From positions 39,906,779 to 39,970,778 of the forward strand of contig JAOANR010000008.1 of assembly GCA_030278955.1 (NCBI GenBank): a stretch of DNA of 64,000 bases. The letters run 5' to 3'. Both the position numbers and the translations under genes were made by a program. Under the pieces are notes generated by a model that was given only the letters and a program-made list of their open reading frames with translations, had not been told where the DNA came from and did no database searches. Position 1 is the stretch's first letter. Every line of letters begins with the position of its first letter. Below, in pieces: positions 45,595-56,369 of this stretch. The stretch is from Hygrophila difformis. Taxonomy: Eukaryota > Streptophyta > Magnoliopsida > Lamiales > Acanthaceae.

Positions 45595-45750
45595 CTATAA
45601 CCCCAAAAGAACAAGATTCCGTAAACAACATCGAGAAAGAACGAAGGGAATATTTTATCCAGTTAATCCCATTTGTTTCAGTAAATATGCTCTTGAAGCA
45701 GGTCAACGACCAATAACACAAAATGCACGTTGTGATGGAAAAATATGGAT
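45595..45750 (+). pseudogene. rpl16: Plastid rpl16-derived sequence, 5' part
   Basis: Conceptual translation gives [16 protein letters not shown], then [14 protein letters not shown] and NARCDGKIW. This is chloroplast ribosomal protein L16 exon 2 with substitutions and an internal loss of about a dozen codons between KYAL and EAG. It begins exactly where the plastid intron would end. It is a nuclear copy of plastid DNA, decayed, and is interrupted at 45750 by a Ty1/copia LTR. No product is expected. Confidence 0.75.
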
Positions 45751-46021
45751 TGTTACGGATGCATGTCTCAGTTTGCATGTTAGATACATGCACACTCACA
45801 GCCGTGGATGCTTTGATACTAAGAGGAGAAAGCAAAAAGAATTTTGACTACATGTAATTCTATCCATGTATAGGCGGTTGGTTAGGCCTATAAATAAGTG
45901 ATAGTGTACTGTATAAGGGTTTGTGTACTCTGTTCGTTACTATTTCCACTACCTAATATCACTCTTTGATAATTACTCCTACGTACACATATAGCCATTC
46001 ATAAATATATAATCTACAACA
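45751..46021 (+). repeat. 5' LTR of the copia element
   Basis: Starts TGTTACGGATGCATG and ends AATCTACAACA. TATA box TATAAATA at 45889-45896. Confidence 0.9.
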
Positions 46022-46040
46022 CGTTATCAGCACGACTGCT
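46022..46040 (+). other. Primer binding region of the copia element
   Basis: CGTTATCAGCACGAC directly after the LTR, a form common in plant copia elements that use an internal (half) tRNA-iMet primer. Confidence 0.5.
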
Positions 46041-46178
46041 GTTGGAGTTTGCCGTTCCTGTCGAGGTTCCGTTCGAGTTTTGTTAGAATTCCAGTTCATA
46101 CCGGGGTTTTGCCAAAATTTTCCAAATTCACAAAGAAAAATCAGTTAGGTATAAATCTCTACTATTTTCTATACAAAT

Positions 46179-47108
46179 ATGGCTAATCTTTCCAAACAGG
46201 AGTTTGTACCGTTGGCTGTTTCCGGGCGAAACTATATATCCTGGGCCAGGGATGTTAAAATGCATTTAGCATCTATGGGCCTTGGTGATACGATCGTTAT
46301 GGGCAAAGAAACAACTAGCCAGGAACAAGCAAAGGCGATGATATTCTTATGCCACCATATCGATGAATCGCTGAAATGGCAATATGTCACACTGGATACC
46401 CCCCTGGAGCTGTGGGAAAAATTGAAAGAAAGGTACGATCACCTGAAGATGATCGTACTGCCCAGTGCACGTGATGAATGGCTTAATCTACGTATGCAGG
46501 ACTTTAAAACAGTCCAGGGATATAACTCCGCCATGTTCAGAATCACATCCCAGCTAAGGCTCTGTGGTGAAAATATCACTGAAAGTGATATGCTTGAAAA
46601 GACTTACTCCACTTTTCATGCTACAAATATGCTTCTGCAGCAACAATACCGCGAAAGGGGTTTCACAAAATACTCTGAGCTAATCACTTGTCTTCTATTA
46701 GCTGAACAGAGAAATGAGTTGCTGCTTAAGAATCATGAATCCCGGCCGCCAGGTGCCCGCCCATTCCCTGAAGTGAATGTGGCTTATGCTGAAAGTTCAA
46801 GGCGTGACCGCCAACCAACAAAATATCAAAATCGTGATAGCAAACAAAATCGGGCTGAGCCATACAGGCACAATGAAAATCAGAAAAAGCCCCAAAAGGA
46901 TAGAAATCGTCGGTACAACGATAAAATGGCTTATAAACCCCACAAGAGGTTTAATGCCAAGAAAAACAACTACTATGATGAAAAATGCAGCCGTTGTGGG
47001 ATCAAAGGCCACTGGTCCCGTATATGTCCCACTGCTAATCACCTGGCTGAATTGTATCAAGCCTCAACTGAAGGCAAAGGGAAGGCCAAAGTTGAACTAA
47101 TCATGTAG
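46179..47108 (+). CDS. Copia Gag
   Basis: 309 codons from MANLSKQEF. A copia Gag N-terminus (SGRNYISWARDVKMHL) is followed by the UBN2-type domain (LWEKLKERYDH....ARDEWLNLRMQDF) to about residue 190. A basic region and one zinc knuckle, CSRCGIKGHWSRIC (CX2CX4HX4C, about residues 272-285), follow. The stop at 47108 comes from a frame slip. In the next frame the usual Gag end (THLDADDFIEHD) continues to 47209. It would form the virus-like particle. Confidence 0.88.
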   Translation: MANLSKQEFVPLAVSGRNYISWARDVKMHLASMGLGDTIVMGKETTSQEQAKAMIFLCHHIDESLKWQYVTLDTPLELWEKLKERYDHLKMIVLPSARDEWLNLRMQDFKTVQGYNSAMFRITSQLRLCGENITESDMLEKTYSTFHATNMLLQQQYRERGFTKYSELITCLLLAEQRNELLLKNHESRPPGARPFPEVNVAYAESSRRDRQPTKYQNRDSKQNRAEPYRHNENQKKPQKDRNRRYNDKMAYKPHKRFNAKKNNYYDEKCSRCGIKGHWSRICPTANHLAELYQASTEGKGKAKVELIM

Positions 47109-47353
47109 ATCACGATGATACTTTTGATGATGTATTAAATGATGACATCACGCACTTAGATGCTGATGATTTCATTGAGCACGATGATAGTGCCAACTAA
47201 CTAGCGGCCCTATGTATTTTAAATACTATATGTATTTTGCTTAGTACTCTCCATTTTGTACCCCCCCGAAATATTATGTATTTTGTTATGATGTTTATTT
47301 CCTTTCAATGAATATTATTCTGATAATTGTTCTTTTTACCTTCTTAAAAAGAT

Positions 47354-47884
47354 ATGGATGCCAAACAAAACAAAACAGAGGATAAAATATGTCTCATTGA
47401 CAGTGCTACTACACACAACATTTTAAAAAGCAAAAGCCATTTTTCTCACCTGAAGATGAGAAAAACTACTGATAGCACAATTAGTGGTATTTCAAATGTG
47501 ATTCAAGGCTCTGGAAGAGCTATCATCTTTCTCCCAAAAGGGACAAAAATAGTGATTGGAAATGCCCTATTTTCGACAAAGGCTCGAAGAAACTTGTTAA
47601 GTTTTCATGATATTCGAAAGAATGGGTATCACATTGAAACAATAAATGTGGAAAATACTGAGTATCTTTTGATTACTCAAGTTGTTAATGGAAAGAAATC
47701 CATCAAGGAAAAATTGCCATCATTATCCTCTGGCTTATACTATGCAAAGCTAAGTGCCACTGAAACATATCATCTGATAGACATGAAGTCTACTAGTAAT
47801 TTTATTACTTGGCACGATCGTCTTAGGCATCCTGGCAGTGTAATGCTGAGACGAATAATAGAAATTCAAATGGTCATTCTTTGA
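47354..47884 (+). CDS. Copia protease and integrase N-terminus
   Basis: Opens MDAKQNKTEDKICLIDSATT. The protease active site reads DSAT instead of the canonical DSGA, a variant found in many plant copia proteins. GAG-pre-integrase sequence follows (LYYAKLS, WHDRLRHPG, the HH half of the zinc finger). A one-base loss near 47862 diverts it to a stop at 47884; the next block is in another frame. Confidence 0.82.
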   Translation: MDAKQNKTEDKICLIDSATTHNILKSKSHFSHLKMRKTTDSTISGISNVIQGSGRAIIFLPKGTKIVIGNALFSTKARRNLLSFHDIRKNGYHIETINVENTEYLLITQVVNGKKSIKEKLPSLSSGLYYAKLSATETYHLIDMKSTSNFITWHDRLRHPGSVMLRRIIEIQMVIL

Positions 47885-49446
47885 ATAATCAAAGGATATT
47901 GAATTCAAATGAATTCACTTGTGCTGCTTGCTCTCAAGGCAAATTGATAACAAGGCCATCTCCAGCCAAAGTGGGAACTGAATCCCCTGCATTTCTTGAA
48001 AGAATTCAAGGCGATATATGTGGGCCTGTAGATCCATCATGTGGACCATTCAAATATTTTATGGTGCTAATTGATGCATCATCACGATGGTCACACGTTT
48101 GCTTATTATCAACTCGCAACATGGCATTTGCAAGATTACTTGCACAAATTATTAAATTGCGAGCTCAATTTCCGGATCATCCGATAAAGAAAATTCGCCT
48201 TGATAATGCTGGAGAATATGCGTCACATACATTTGATGATTACTTCATGTCAATTGGAATCACAGTGGAACATCCCGTTCCTTATGTGCATACACAAAAT
48301 GGCCTTGCTGAATCGCTCATTAAACGGTTGCAATTAATTGCTAGACCATCATTGATGAGATCTAAGCTCCCCGTATCTGCTTGGGGATACGCCGTACTAC
48401 ATGCAGCAACACTTGTGAAAATAAGGCCGACAAGTTATAATTGTTACTCCCCTGTACAAATTGTATCTGGGAAAGAGCCCAATATATCCCACTTGCGAAT
48501 TTTTGGGTGTGCGGTTTATGTGCCAATTGCGCCACCCCAACGCACTAAAATGGGACCTCAAAAAAGGTTGGGCATCTATGTCGGGTATGAATCACCCTCA
48601 ATTATTAAATATCTTGAGCCAACAACGGGTGATTTATTTACTGCAAGATTTGCAGACTGTCATTTTGACGAAACTCAATTCCCGACATTAGGGGGAGGAA
48701 AAGATCAACTGAAAAAGGAAATATCGTGGCAAAGTCCATTTGATTTCCTTGATCCTCGTACAAGGCAATGTGAACTTGAAGTTCAAAGAATTGCTCATTT
48801 ACAGAAAATTGCAAATGAATTGCCTGATGCATTCAATGATGCTGCAAAAGTTACTAAATCATACATTCAAGCAGCAAATGCACCAACTAGAATAAATGTC
48901 CCAGAAGGACAAATACCAAGTGCAAATGAACCTACTGCACGCCTGAAGCGTGGTAGGCCTTTGTGTTCCAAGAATAAAAATCCAAGAAAGAAAAGGATTA
49001 TACAGACAGGTGAAAACTTGATAAATGATCAAACACCTGAACAAGTTATTGACAGAAGTTCAACCTCTGAAGTGGTTGACGCTGGAGATAGTAACCCAGA
49101 TGAAAATGAAGTTATTGATACTTCATTCAATTATATCAATACTGGAAAGTGTTGTAACCGAAAGGATACAAATGTTGATAATGCTTTTGCATACAAGGTT
49201 GTATTTGATATAATGGAAAATGACGAGAATCCTGAGCCTAAATCAGTTGATGAATGTCGGCGAAGAAATGATTGGCCAAAATGGAAAAATGCGATCCAGT
49301 CTGAATTAGACTCACTGGCTAAAAGAAAAGTTTTCGGACCAATAGTCCAAACACCAGAAAATGTGAAGCCAGTTGGTTATCGATGGGTATTCGTGAGAAA
49401 ACGAAATGAAACCCACGAAATTGTCAGATATAAAGCAAGCTTGTAG
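47881..49446 (+). CDS. Copia integrase and start of reverse transcriptase
   Basis: The CC half of the zinc finger (CAACSQGK) is followed by the DDE core: GDICGPVDP, then RLDNAGEYAS, then QNGLAESLIK. A C-terminal GKEP...LRIFGCAVYVPI....KMGPQKRLGIYVGY block and a long linker follow. RT starts at WKNAIQSELDSL and ends VRYKASL-stop. One base is missing near 49437, so that the LVAQGFSQRPG continuation is out of frame. Confidence 0.88.
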   Translation: MNNQRILNSNEFTCAACSQGKLITRPSPAKVGTESPAFLERIQGDICGPVDPSCGPFKYFMVLIDASSRWSHVCLLSTRNMAFARLLAQIIKLRAQFPDHPIKKIRLDNAGEYASHTFDDYFMSIGITVEHPVPYVHTQNGLAESLIKRLQLIARPSLMRSKLPVSAWGYAVLHAATLVKIRPTSYNCYSPVQIVSGKEPNISHLRIFGCAVYVPIAPPQRTKMGPQKRLGIYVGYESPSIIKYLEPTTGDLFTARFADCHFDETQFPTLGGGKDQLKKEISWQSPFDFLDPRTRQCELEVQRIAHLQKIANELPDAFNDAAKVTKSYIQAANAPTRINVPEGQIPSANEPTARLKRGRPLCSKNKNPRKKRIIQTGENLINDQTPEQVIDRSSTSEVVDAGDSNPDENEVIDTSFNYINTGKCCNRKDTNVDNAFAYKVVFDIMENDENPEPKSVDECRRRNDWPKWKNAIQSELDSLAKRKVFGPIVQTPENVKPVGYRWVFVRKRNETHEIVRYKASL

Positions 49447-50849
49447 CTCAAGGTTTTTCCCAAAGACCGGGTGTTGATTTTGAGGAAACATATTCCCCAG
49501 TCATGGATGGGATAACCTTACGATATCTTGTGAGCTTTGCAGTACATCAAAAACTTGATATGCGTCTAAGGGACGTTGTTACTGCTTATCTTTATGGCTC
49601 CCTTGAAAATGATGTCTATATGAAAATCCCTGAAGGTTTCAACATGCCTGAAGCATGTAAATCAAAACCAAGAAATGCTTACTCTATTAAATTGCAGAAA
49701 TCTCTGTATGGGCTCAAGCAATCTGGACGCATGTGGTATAATTGTCTCAGTGAAAGTCTAACAAAAGAAGGTTATGTAAATGACCCCATTTGTCCATGTG
49801 TTTTTATAAAGAAAAATGGGTCAAAGTTTGCAATAATTGCAGTATATGTTGATGATCTCAACATAATTGGAACCCCAGAAGAGGTCCAAAAAGCTGTTGA
49901 ATTCCTGAAAAAGGAATTTGAGATTAAAGATTTTGGAAAAACCAAATATTGCCTTGGTTTACAAATTGAGCATATTGAAAGTGGTGTTTTTGTCCACCAA
50001 ACAACTTACACGAAAAGAGTGTTAAAACAATTTCTAATGGAAAAGGCTCATCCGCTAAGTACTCCAATGGTCGTCAGAGCACTTGATCCAGAAAAGGATC
50101 CATTTAAACCAAAGGGAGAAGATGAAGAAGAACTTGGCCCTGAAGTGCCATATCTAAGTGCAATTGGTGCATTAATGTATCTTGCAAATAGCACTCGACC
50201 TGATATATCGTTTGCTGTAAATTTACTTGCACGATTTAGTTCATCTCCCACTCGACGACATTGGAATGGTATAAAGCACATATTCCGCTATCTCCAAGGA
50301 ACAATTGATCTCGGGTTGTTATATTCAAATAATTCTCGGAATGAATTGCTTGGCTTTGCCGATGCTGGATATTTATCTGATCCACATAAAGCAAAATCTC
50401 AAACTGGCTATGTCTTTACTTATGGAGGAACAATCATTTCTTGGAGATCCATGAAGCAGACCTTAACTGCTACTTCCTCCAATCATGCTGAAATATTGGC
50501 AATTCATGAAGCCAGTCGAGAATGTGTCTGGTTAAGATCAATGACCCATCATATCCTAAAGAATTGTGGGTTGATATCAGAGGAAAAGCTTCCCCCAACA
50601 ATATTATATGAAGATAACACAGCTTGCATAGCTCAACTGAAAGGGGGATATATCAAAGGAGATAGAACAAAACATATTTTACCAAAGTTCTTCTACACTC
50701 ATGATCTTCAGAACAATGGCGAAATCAATGTGCAGCAAATTCGATCAGACAATAATTTAGCGGATCTATTGACCAAGGCATTGCCGACCGCGACATTCGA
50801 GAAGCTCGTGAACAGAATTGGGATGCGACGGCTAAAGAGTCTACAATGA
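49447..50849 (+). CDS. Copia reverse transcriptase and RNase H
   Basis: The frame resumes after the slip and runs open to 50849. RT has the catalytic YVDDLNIIG (about 49847) and the SLYGLKQSGRMWY motif. The connector is PYLSAIGALMYLANSTRPDI. RNase H has GFADAGYLSD, the active-site E in SNHAEILAIHEA, and EDNTACIAQ. It finishes with ADLLTKALP....IGMRRLKSLQ, the usual copia C-terminus. It copies element RNA into DNA. Confidence 0.9.
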
Positions 50850-50973
50850 TGTACAAAACAGGGGGAGCAATAAATACAAGAATATTGTACTCTTTTTCCT
50901 TCACTAGGATTTTTTCCTATAGGGTTTTTTCCTAGTAAGGTTCTAACGAGGCATATTCTTTGTATAAAAAGAT

Positions 50974-50983
50974 CCAAAGGGAG
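50974..50983 (+). other. Polypurine tract of the copia element
   Basis: CCAAAGGGAG immediately before the 3' LTR. Confidence 0.75.
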
Positions 50984-51314
50984 TGTTACGGATGCATGTC
51001 TCAGTTTGCATGTTAGATACATGCACACTCACAGCCGTGGATGCTTTTAATACTAAGAGGAGAAAGCAAAAAGAATTTTGACTACATGTAATTCTATCCA
51101 TGTATAGGCGGTTGGTTAAGCCTATAAATAAGTGATAGTGTACTGTGTAAATATTACATTCCATGAAGTGAAAATAAGTCCTACACTACAATTCTCTCTA
51201 CACTCACTTTTCATTACTCTCTCTGTTCGTTACTATTTCCACTACCTAATATCACTCTTTGATAATTACTCCTACGTACACATATAGCCATTCATAAATA
51301 TATAATCTACAACA
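50984..51314 (+). repeat. 3' LTR of the copia element
   Basis: TATA box at 51123-51130. It has about 60 bp more than the 5' LTR, so one LTR has lost or gained a block since insertion, or one was exchanged. Confidence 0.9.
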
Positions 51315-51405
51315 GATCTGTATATTTCCAGAATACATATGGAGTATGGAAAAAGCCCCAAAATATTGGGTAGGTGTTGTAAATATGAATGGGTGGAGTG
51401 ATGGT
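51315..51405 (+). pseudogene. rpl16: Plastid rpl16-derived sequence, 3' part
   Basis: The right flank of the copia element continues rpl16: TATATTTCCAGA (IFP), then GGAAAAAGCCCCAAAATATT (GKSP.YW), GGTAGGTGTTGTAAA (VGVVN) and ATGAATGGGTGGAGT (the MGGV block). Deletions and shifts are present. It shows that the element landed inside the plastid-derived copy. Confidence 0.65.
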
Positions 51406-51804
51406 ACAAAAATAAAACTAAAACATCTAGAGTCCTAAAGAGTGGACCCAAAAAATCACTTTCATGTCAAATGCCAAAGTCCAACCACATGAACTAATCA
51501 AAATGTGAATCAAAAAACGATTAGGAGCTCAATAAAACTATTCCTAGTTAATGTAATGAAATGTGATCTTGAGTGGGAGTGTATAAAATATGCTACATCA
51601 CAATTTTGTGCCAATCATACAGTCCAAATTTAACCACTACCAACCAGCTAAATTTACTCCCAACAATCATTTACACTGGATTAATTTTTCAAATCGAAAA
51701 ACAGACACAAAAATTGAACGATGACAAGTTGCATTCGCAGCCAACCAGCAGCATGAACACAAGCTAGCGTCTTGGCTCTCAACTTCGGATCGAGCAGCGC
51801 CTCC
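51406..51804. other. Intergenic / 3' region of the ceramidase gene
   Basis: AT-rich. It probably includes the 3'UTR of the minus-strand ceramidase next to 51805. No separate gene seen. Confidence 0.4.
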
Positions 51805-53281
51805 CTACTGCTTTTTGGGCTTTTGAATCTTCACATATGGGAAGAAGCCTAAGAAGTACCTTACTCTTGGATCCCACTTTCGTTGTTGAGCGCGGCAATA
51901 CATGAGGAATGTGTTGGCGAAGTAAGAGTTGAAACCCATGAGGACATGCCACAAGGCATGACCTTGTGGATTGAATACCCACTGGGAAACATGGTTGCAA
52001 AACATGCGGTCAACCACCCAACATAAGCTCCCAATCAAAAGAGTGGCTGCATAAAGCTTGGCAAGCCTCTTGGCAGATTGATCATCGGTGTAGATGTAGT
52101 ATTTGTACATTCTAGGGATGCAGAGAAGACAAAGCAATCCATAGTGCAACTTAAAGCCAATATCAAAACGAAGCTGTGAATGCGCAATGGCAAACACTAC
52201 ACCATAGAGGAACAAAAATATTGGCATTGTAGTCCGATAATGCCAATCAGGAGAGTATAAAATGTAGATATAAAGGAGCATTTCCCACACCATGGGTGTT
52301 TCGTCGCCTTGCTGTTGCCTGTGCGGGAATAAGGAAAATCTTCAGAACAGGATTTTTTGGGGTTCTTAAATGTTGACATATGATAAACTTACAAGAAAGC
52401 AGTCCTTTGGAATTGAAAAACATATCATTTATAAAGTGCATGTTTTTAAACCAAAATTGTGTTTTATTGCTTCTACTTGGTTTGGCATGCTTTCAGATAT
52501 TTCCCCAGTATCAAAACAAAATCTGATGCAGAATTGGTACAACCATTCTGTAGAGAACAGTTTTATTGAGCACAAGTGGCTACAATAGCAATATATGTAG
52601 AGGATGGTAATCAAAAGAGCATATCTAACTTACTTTGGGAACTGATCCGTATGAATTGACATCAGAAAGTGCAAAAAATATTGAAGCTTATAGCAAGAAA
52701 TTATCTTAACAATTATATGTTTTCTTAACCTTAACACATGCACTGAACACAAATAGACCAAATAAGCCCCAGTTATTGCATTGTAGGCAGGTGCTTCTAA
52801 CAATTCCAAACTTTCCGAAACAATTTCTTATATTTTTTCTAGTATTTCTTGTAACTGGAAAACTTAGTACTTCGTATTAGAAATTTGAGACTCGTATCAC
52901 TGTGAAAATATTGGGACATGTAGTAAGTAACATTTTGCCAGAAAAAGGACTCCAGCAAGAACGTAATGCACATTACATATAATCTACAAAATCAGTGATA
53001 AACACTCAAGGAAAATTATTGACCACTTACAATCGCTGCAGACTTGCATGATAGAGCATGCTGCCAATGGCAAGTATCATGTTTGATATGTGAAGGATGC
53101 TAAACCTTTTCTCAAAGCGCTGTCTCACTGAATTCACGAGACCAATGAAAGCCAGAAGTATGCATGGAACATTAGAGATGGTGTTGAAAAACTCCGCAAT
53201 ATAGGATGAGGTCATGTAATTTGCCTCACACCAATCATACGTAGAGGCAGGGCCCCAAAAGCTTGACATTTCGTCTGCCAT
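51805..53281 (-). CDS. ACER: Alkaline ceramidase (two coding exons)
   Basis: Exon 1 is 53031-53281 and exon 2 is 51805-52318. Intron 52319-53030 has GTAAG and CACAG ends and keeps phase. The 254-residue product matches the plant alkaline ceramidase family in full length. It is a multi-pass ER/Golgi membrane hydrolase that cuts the amide bond of (phyto)ceramides to give a free long-chain base and fatty acid, and so sets sphingolipid levels. The family's zinc and catalytic residues are all present: Ser74, His78, Asp89, and His204 and His208 of GHALWHV. So are the N-terminal calcium-site residues Asp16, Trp17, Glu19, Asn21 and Glu30. No damage is seen. This is the only clearly intact host gene here. 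Confidence 0.95.
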
Positions 53282-53361
53282 TTCTCAATACACAGAATTG
53301 GAGTGCTCTTTACCTTCAAGATTGTACAAGCCACAATGATACAAATAATTTTTTGTAAATC
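53282..53361 (-). other. 5'UTR exon 2 of the ceramidase gene
   Basis: A strong acceptor (TTGTCTGCAG) ends at 53362. The exon from 53361 runs without interruption into the start codon. Confidence 0.5.
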
Positions 53362-56104
53362 CTGCAGACAACAAAGTCACCAAATTGAATGTTGATAATC
53401 CAAGATTGAACTATAATGAAGTTCATGAATCATGATCATGCAGAAACAAATAAATAAATTTATATTAATGCCCAAAAAAAGAATGTCAAGCTACTCTATC
53501 CAATCTCACTGAAGCTCACAGTTATTTCCTCTAAATGGTGAAGTGGTGTTTCCGGAACAGAGGGAGCCATTAAGTATTTCATTAAGATGAAGTATCAGGA
53601 ACAACACTTACTATTTCTACTTGGTACCACCAAGTAACCATAATAAATTATCCCTAAAGATTTCAGAGTACTTTAACTTGGTGCTTTCAAAATGTAACTT
53701 GAGCACTAAATCTATTTTTAGAATCATACCATCTTTGAGCCACGAACTCAAATACAGTTGCAGAATCATGACAGCATAAACAAACTAGAAAAACAAATAG
53801 CATAATGTCAGCCTCAAGTTGTTCATACATCTAGGCTGACACTACTGGAAACAAATATAAACCACGTTTTGTACCAATGGGGGTATAGTGCACCATGTCA
53901 CAATTTCTAGAGCCATGGCACACACGGAGGCAGACACTAATTCAAGATGAAAAATGACATCATATGTGCAGTATATTACAGAGTTCAAATTTTGAGGAAC
54001 ATATGAAAAGCAGATGTAAAAAGAAAATGAAATAAAATGTTATCTAATAAAATAATACAAATGATCTTTTACATATAACATGCAAGAAAGCCCAATGAAC
54101 AATTCATATTCTGAGACAAAGTTTAGAATTAGAAAATAAAAGAACAAAACGGGGGAAGATTGAAATGAAAAGGAAAGGAACATAATTGAAATTGAAAATT
54201 ACGGAAGAAACTGATAGGTAAGAAATTAGGAAACTTAATAAAGCCAAAAGAATTACTAGGTAAGGTAAAAAGAATAAACTTCGAAATAGATGATACAAGA
54301 TAAAGATGAATTATGAATGAAGATAAGACATCAAGAAGTGAGCATCCTTGCCATTTGATTATTGTTTTTTTAAACAATAAAATAAATTCATTATGGCTCA
54401 AATAAAGTAAGCACTGCGCACTTGGGTGACACTCGAGGGACGCCTTAAGAACTTTGCTTGGCTAACCCTTTAACAGTGCTGCACACGGGAAATGCCATGT
54501 GCCAAGACAGAATAAGCTATGACAGAAATGCATCATCAATAACATCATAATATAGCACCTTTTATTGGTTATGATATGTAGCACTTCCAATTCTCTAGTC
54601 TATCCAAGTGTCATTTATCACACAATAAGGGATGTCAATAGATTTGTACTGTATAAAGCCCAAAATTGTCCAAACTGGATCATGCAAATAAATTGGTTAG
54701 AGCATTTGAGTTTATTACACTAAGAATATGAACTAAATGCTCCATACAACAACCCTTGTTATAGGAATGAGTGATAGAAGCATCAAGCTAGGTTAAGCAC
54801 ATAAACAAAAATACAAATAATAATTTCATTTCATGCTTGGAAGATCCAAAGTGAAAGCCATGCATTTAATATGGCACTTCTGCGAATATTTCCAGGTAAG
54901 AAAACAAAATTTACATATCTTGTCTACCTAAAAAATGTTGGCATGCAATAGAGTCAATAGAGATAAAATGTGGCAAACATTAGAAAAGAAAGGACATTAG
55001 ATTTACTGATAGATAACATGTGCAAGTATGGCAATAGGCATCTCAAGGAAATTCTAGAGCATAACAGGCCTGCACCTAGGATCTACTTTATCAAATTCAT
55101 ATAGTAGTAGAAACAACCCCAAAGCTATAGTGTACCACTCATAGTTATAGAATTAACAATAGGACAAATGTACAAAAAGGGGTACAACTAAAGGCTCTAA
55201 GTACTTGGATCAGTAAATTAAAAAAGGCGGGGCAACTGATAAATATGTTCCATATTAATTCAAGTAGTTGTGGAATAAATCAGGAAGCACCGAAGCACTA
55301 TTAGAACACCTCAGTCATATATTCCTCTTAAGCGTAAAACAAAAACTCCAACAGTGAATTGTAAGACAAATACTGTTTGGGGAGTCAAATGTTGGACTAC
55401 TAAGTGCAAGCATAAAGAAAACATGAGTATGTCAAGATGTGCATGCGTACTAAATGGCTAAAATTAGTAATGAATGCATTGGACTAAAAATAGAAGTAGT
55501 GCTAATAAAAAAAACTAAATGAGACAAATTTAAGGTTATTCGATGATGAGTGTAGAAGAAGCCCCTAGATCCTCAATATGATAGGAAGAATAAAGAGACC
55601 TAGTGTTATACTTAAAGGTGAAGAGGAATACCTAGAAAGAAACTACAAAAAAGAAATTTCATTGCATTAAAATTTAAAACATAAATGAGAACCCTTATAT
55701 TGATTGCAATTGATCGTTACATCCAATCCATATATCTGACAAGGCAGTGGGATGAAAGTGACGATGATGATGAAAAGTAGTATGTAGGTTACATTCAGGA
55801 ATTGGAGTTGAGTTTGAGAACTACACTTCAAGGAACTATGGTCACACAGCTATCATGTGATCCAGGCTGTTGCAGCACATAATTACATGAATTTCAGAGG
55901 GTGGCTCAAAATAGCAGCACATTAGCTCATCCGCACAAAGAACCAACCCAATATAAAGGGGTGGCTTGATATTCTGGAACAAAAAAATGCTTCATAGAGT
56001 TTGGAATTATTGACTAAACTCATCAACACAGGATTGAGAGATATTGAGTATTTTATTGGAGAATAGAGGTAAAAAATTGGGTATTGAAGAAAGAGAAATG
56101 AGTA

Positions 56105-56304
56105 CTCCCTCCGTCCCATTTCAAATGTCCCATTTTCTATTTTGGTCCGTCCCACTTCAATTGTCACATTTCCTTATTTAGAAAATTTTTACTCCTTCAA
56201 ACAAACATCACATCAACTATTTACTCCACTTTAACACAATAACTCATTCTACCTAAAATTCCGTGTCCAAAAGAAATGAGACAATACAATTGGGACGGAG
56301 GGAG
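56105..56304. mobile_element. Stowaway MITE
   Basis: 200 bp with CTCCCTCCGTCCCA ends in inverted orientation and TA on both sides (56103-56104, 56305-56306). Non-coding, Tc1/mariner-derived type. Confidence 0.92.
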
Positions 56305-56346
56305 TATTTATTACTGGGCGGTGAAATAAATGAATATTTATTTGTG

Positions 56347-56369
56347 GAGAGAGAGAGAGAGAGAGAGAT
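56347..56369. repeat. GA microsatellite
   Basis: About eleven GA units. Confidence 0.9.

Larger units (their letters stand above)
45751..51314 (+). mobile_element. Ty1/copia LTR retrotransposon
   Basis: LTRs are 45751-46021 (271 bp) and 50984-51314 (331 bp). Internal order is gag, protease, integrase, RT, RNase H, which defines copia. The LTRs are alike except that the 3' copy has about 60 extra bases near 51150-51215. The purine run CCAAAGGGAG lies directly before the 3' LTR. Several one-base frameshifts break the polyprotein. Flanks share only GAT rather than a clear 5-bp duplication. Confidence 0.94.

Noticed and set aside
45554..45847. 97-codon ORF starting in rpl16-like sequence
   Set aside because: It is a chance fusion of decayed plastid rpl16 with the LTR of the copia element.
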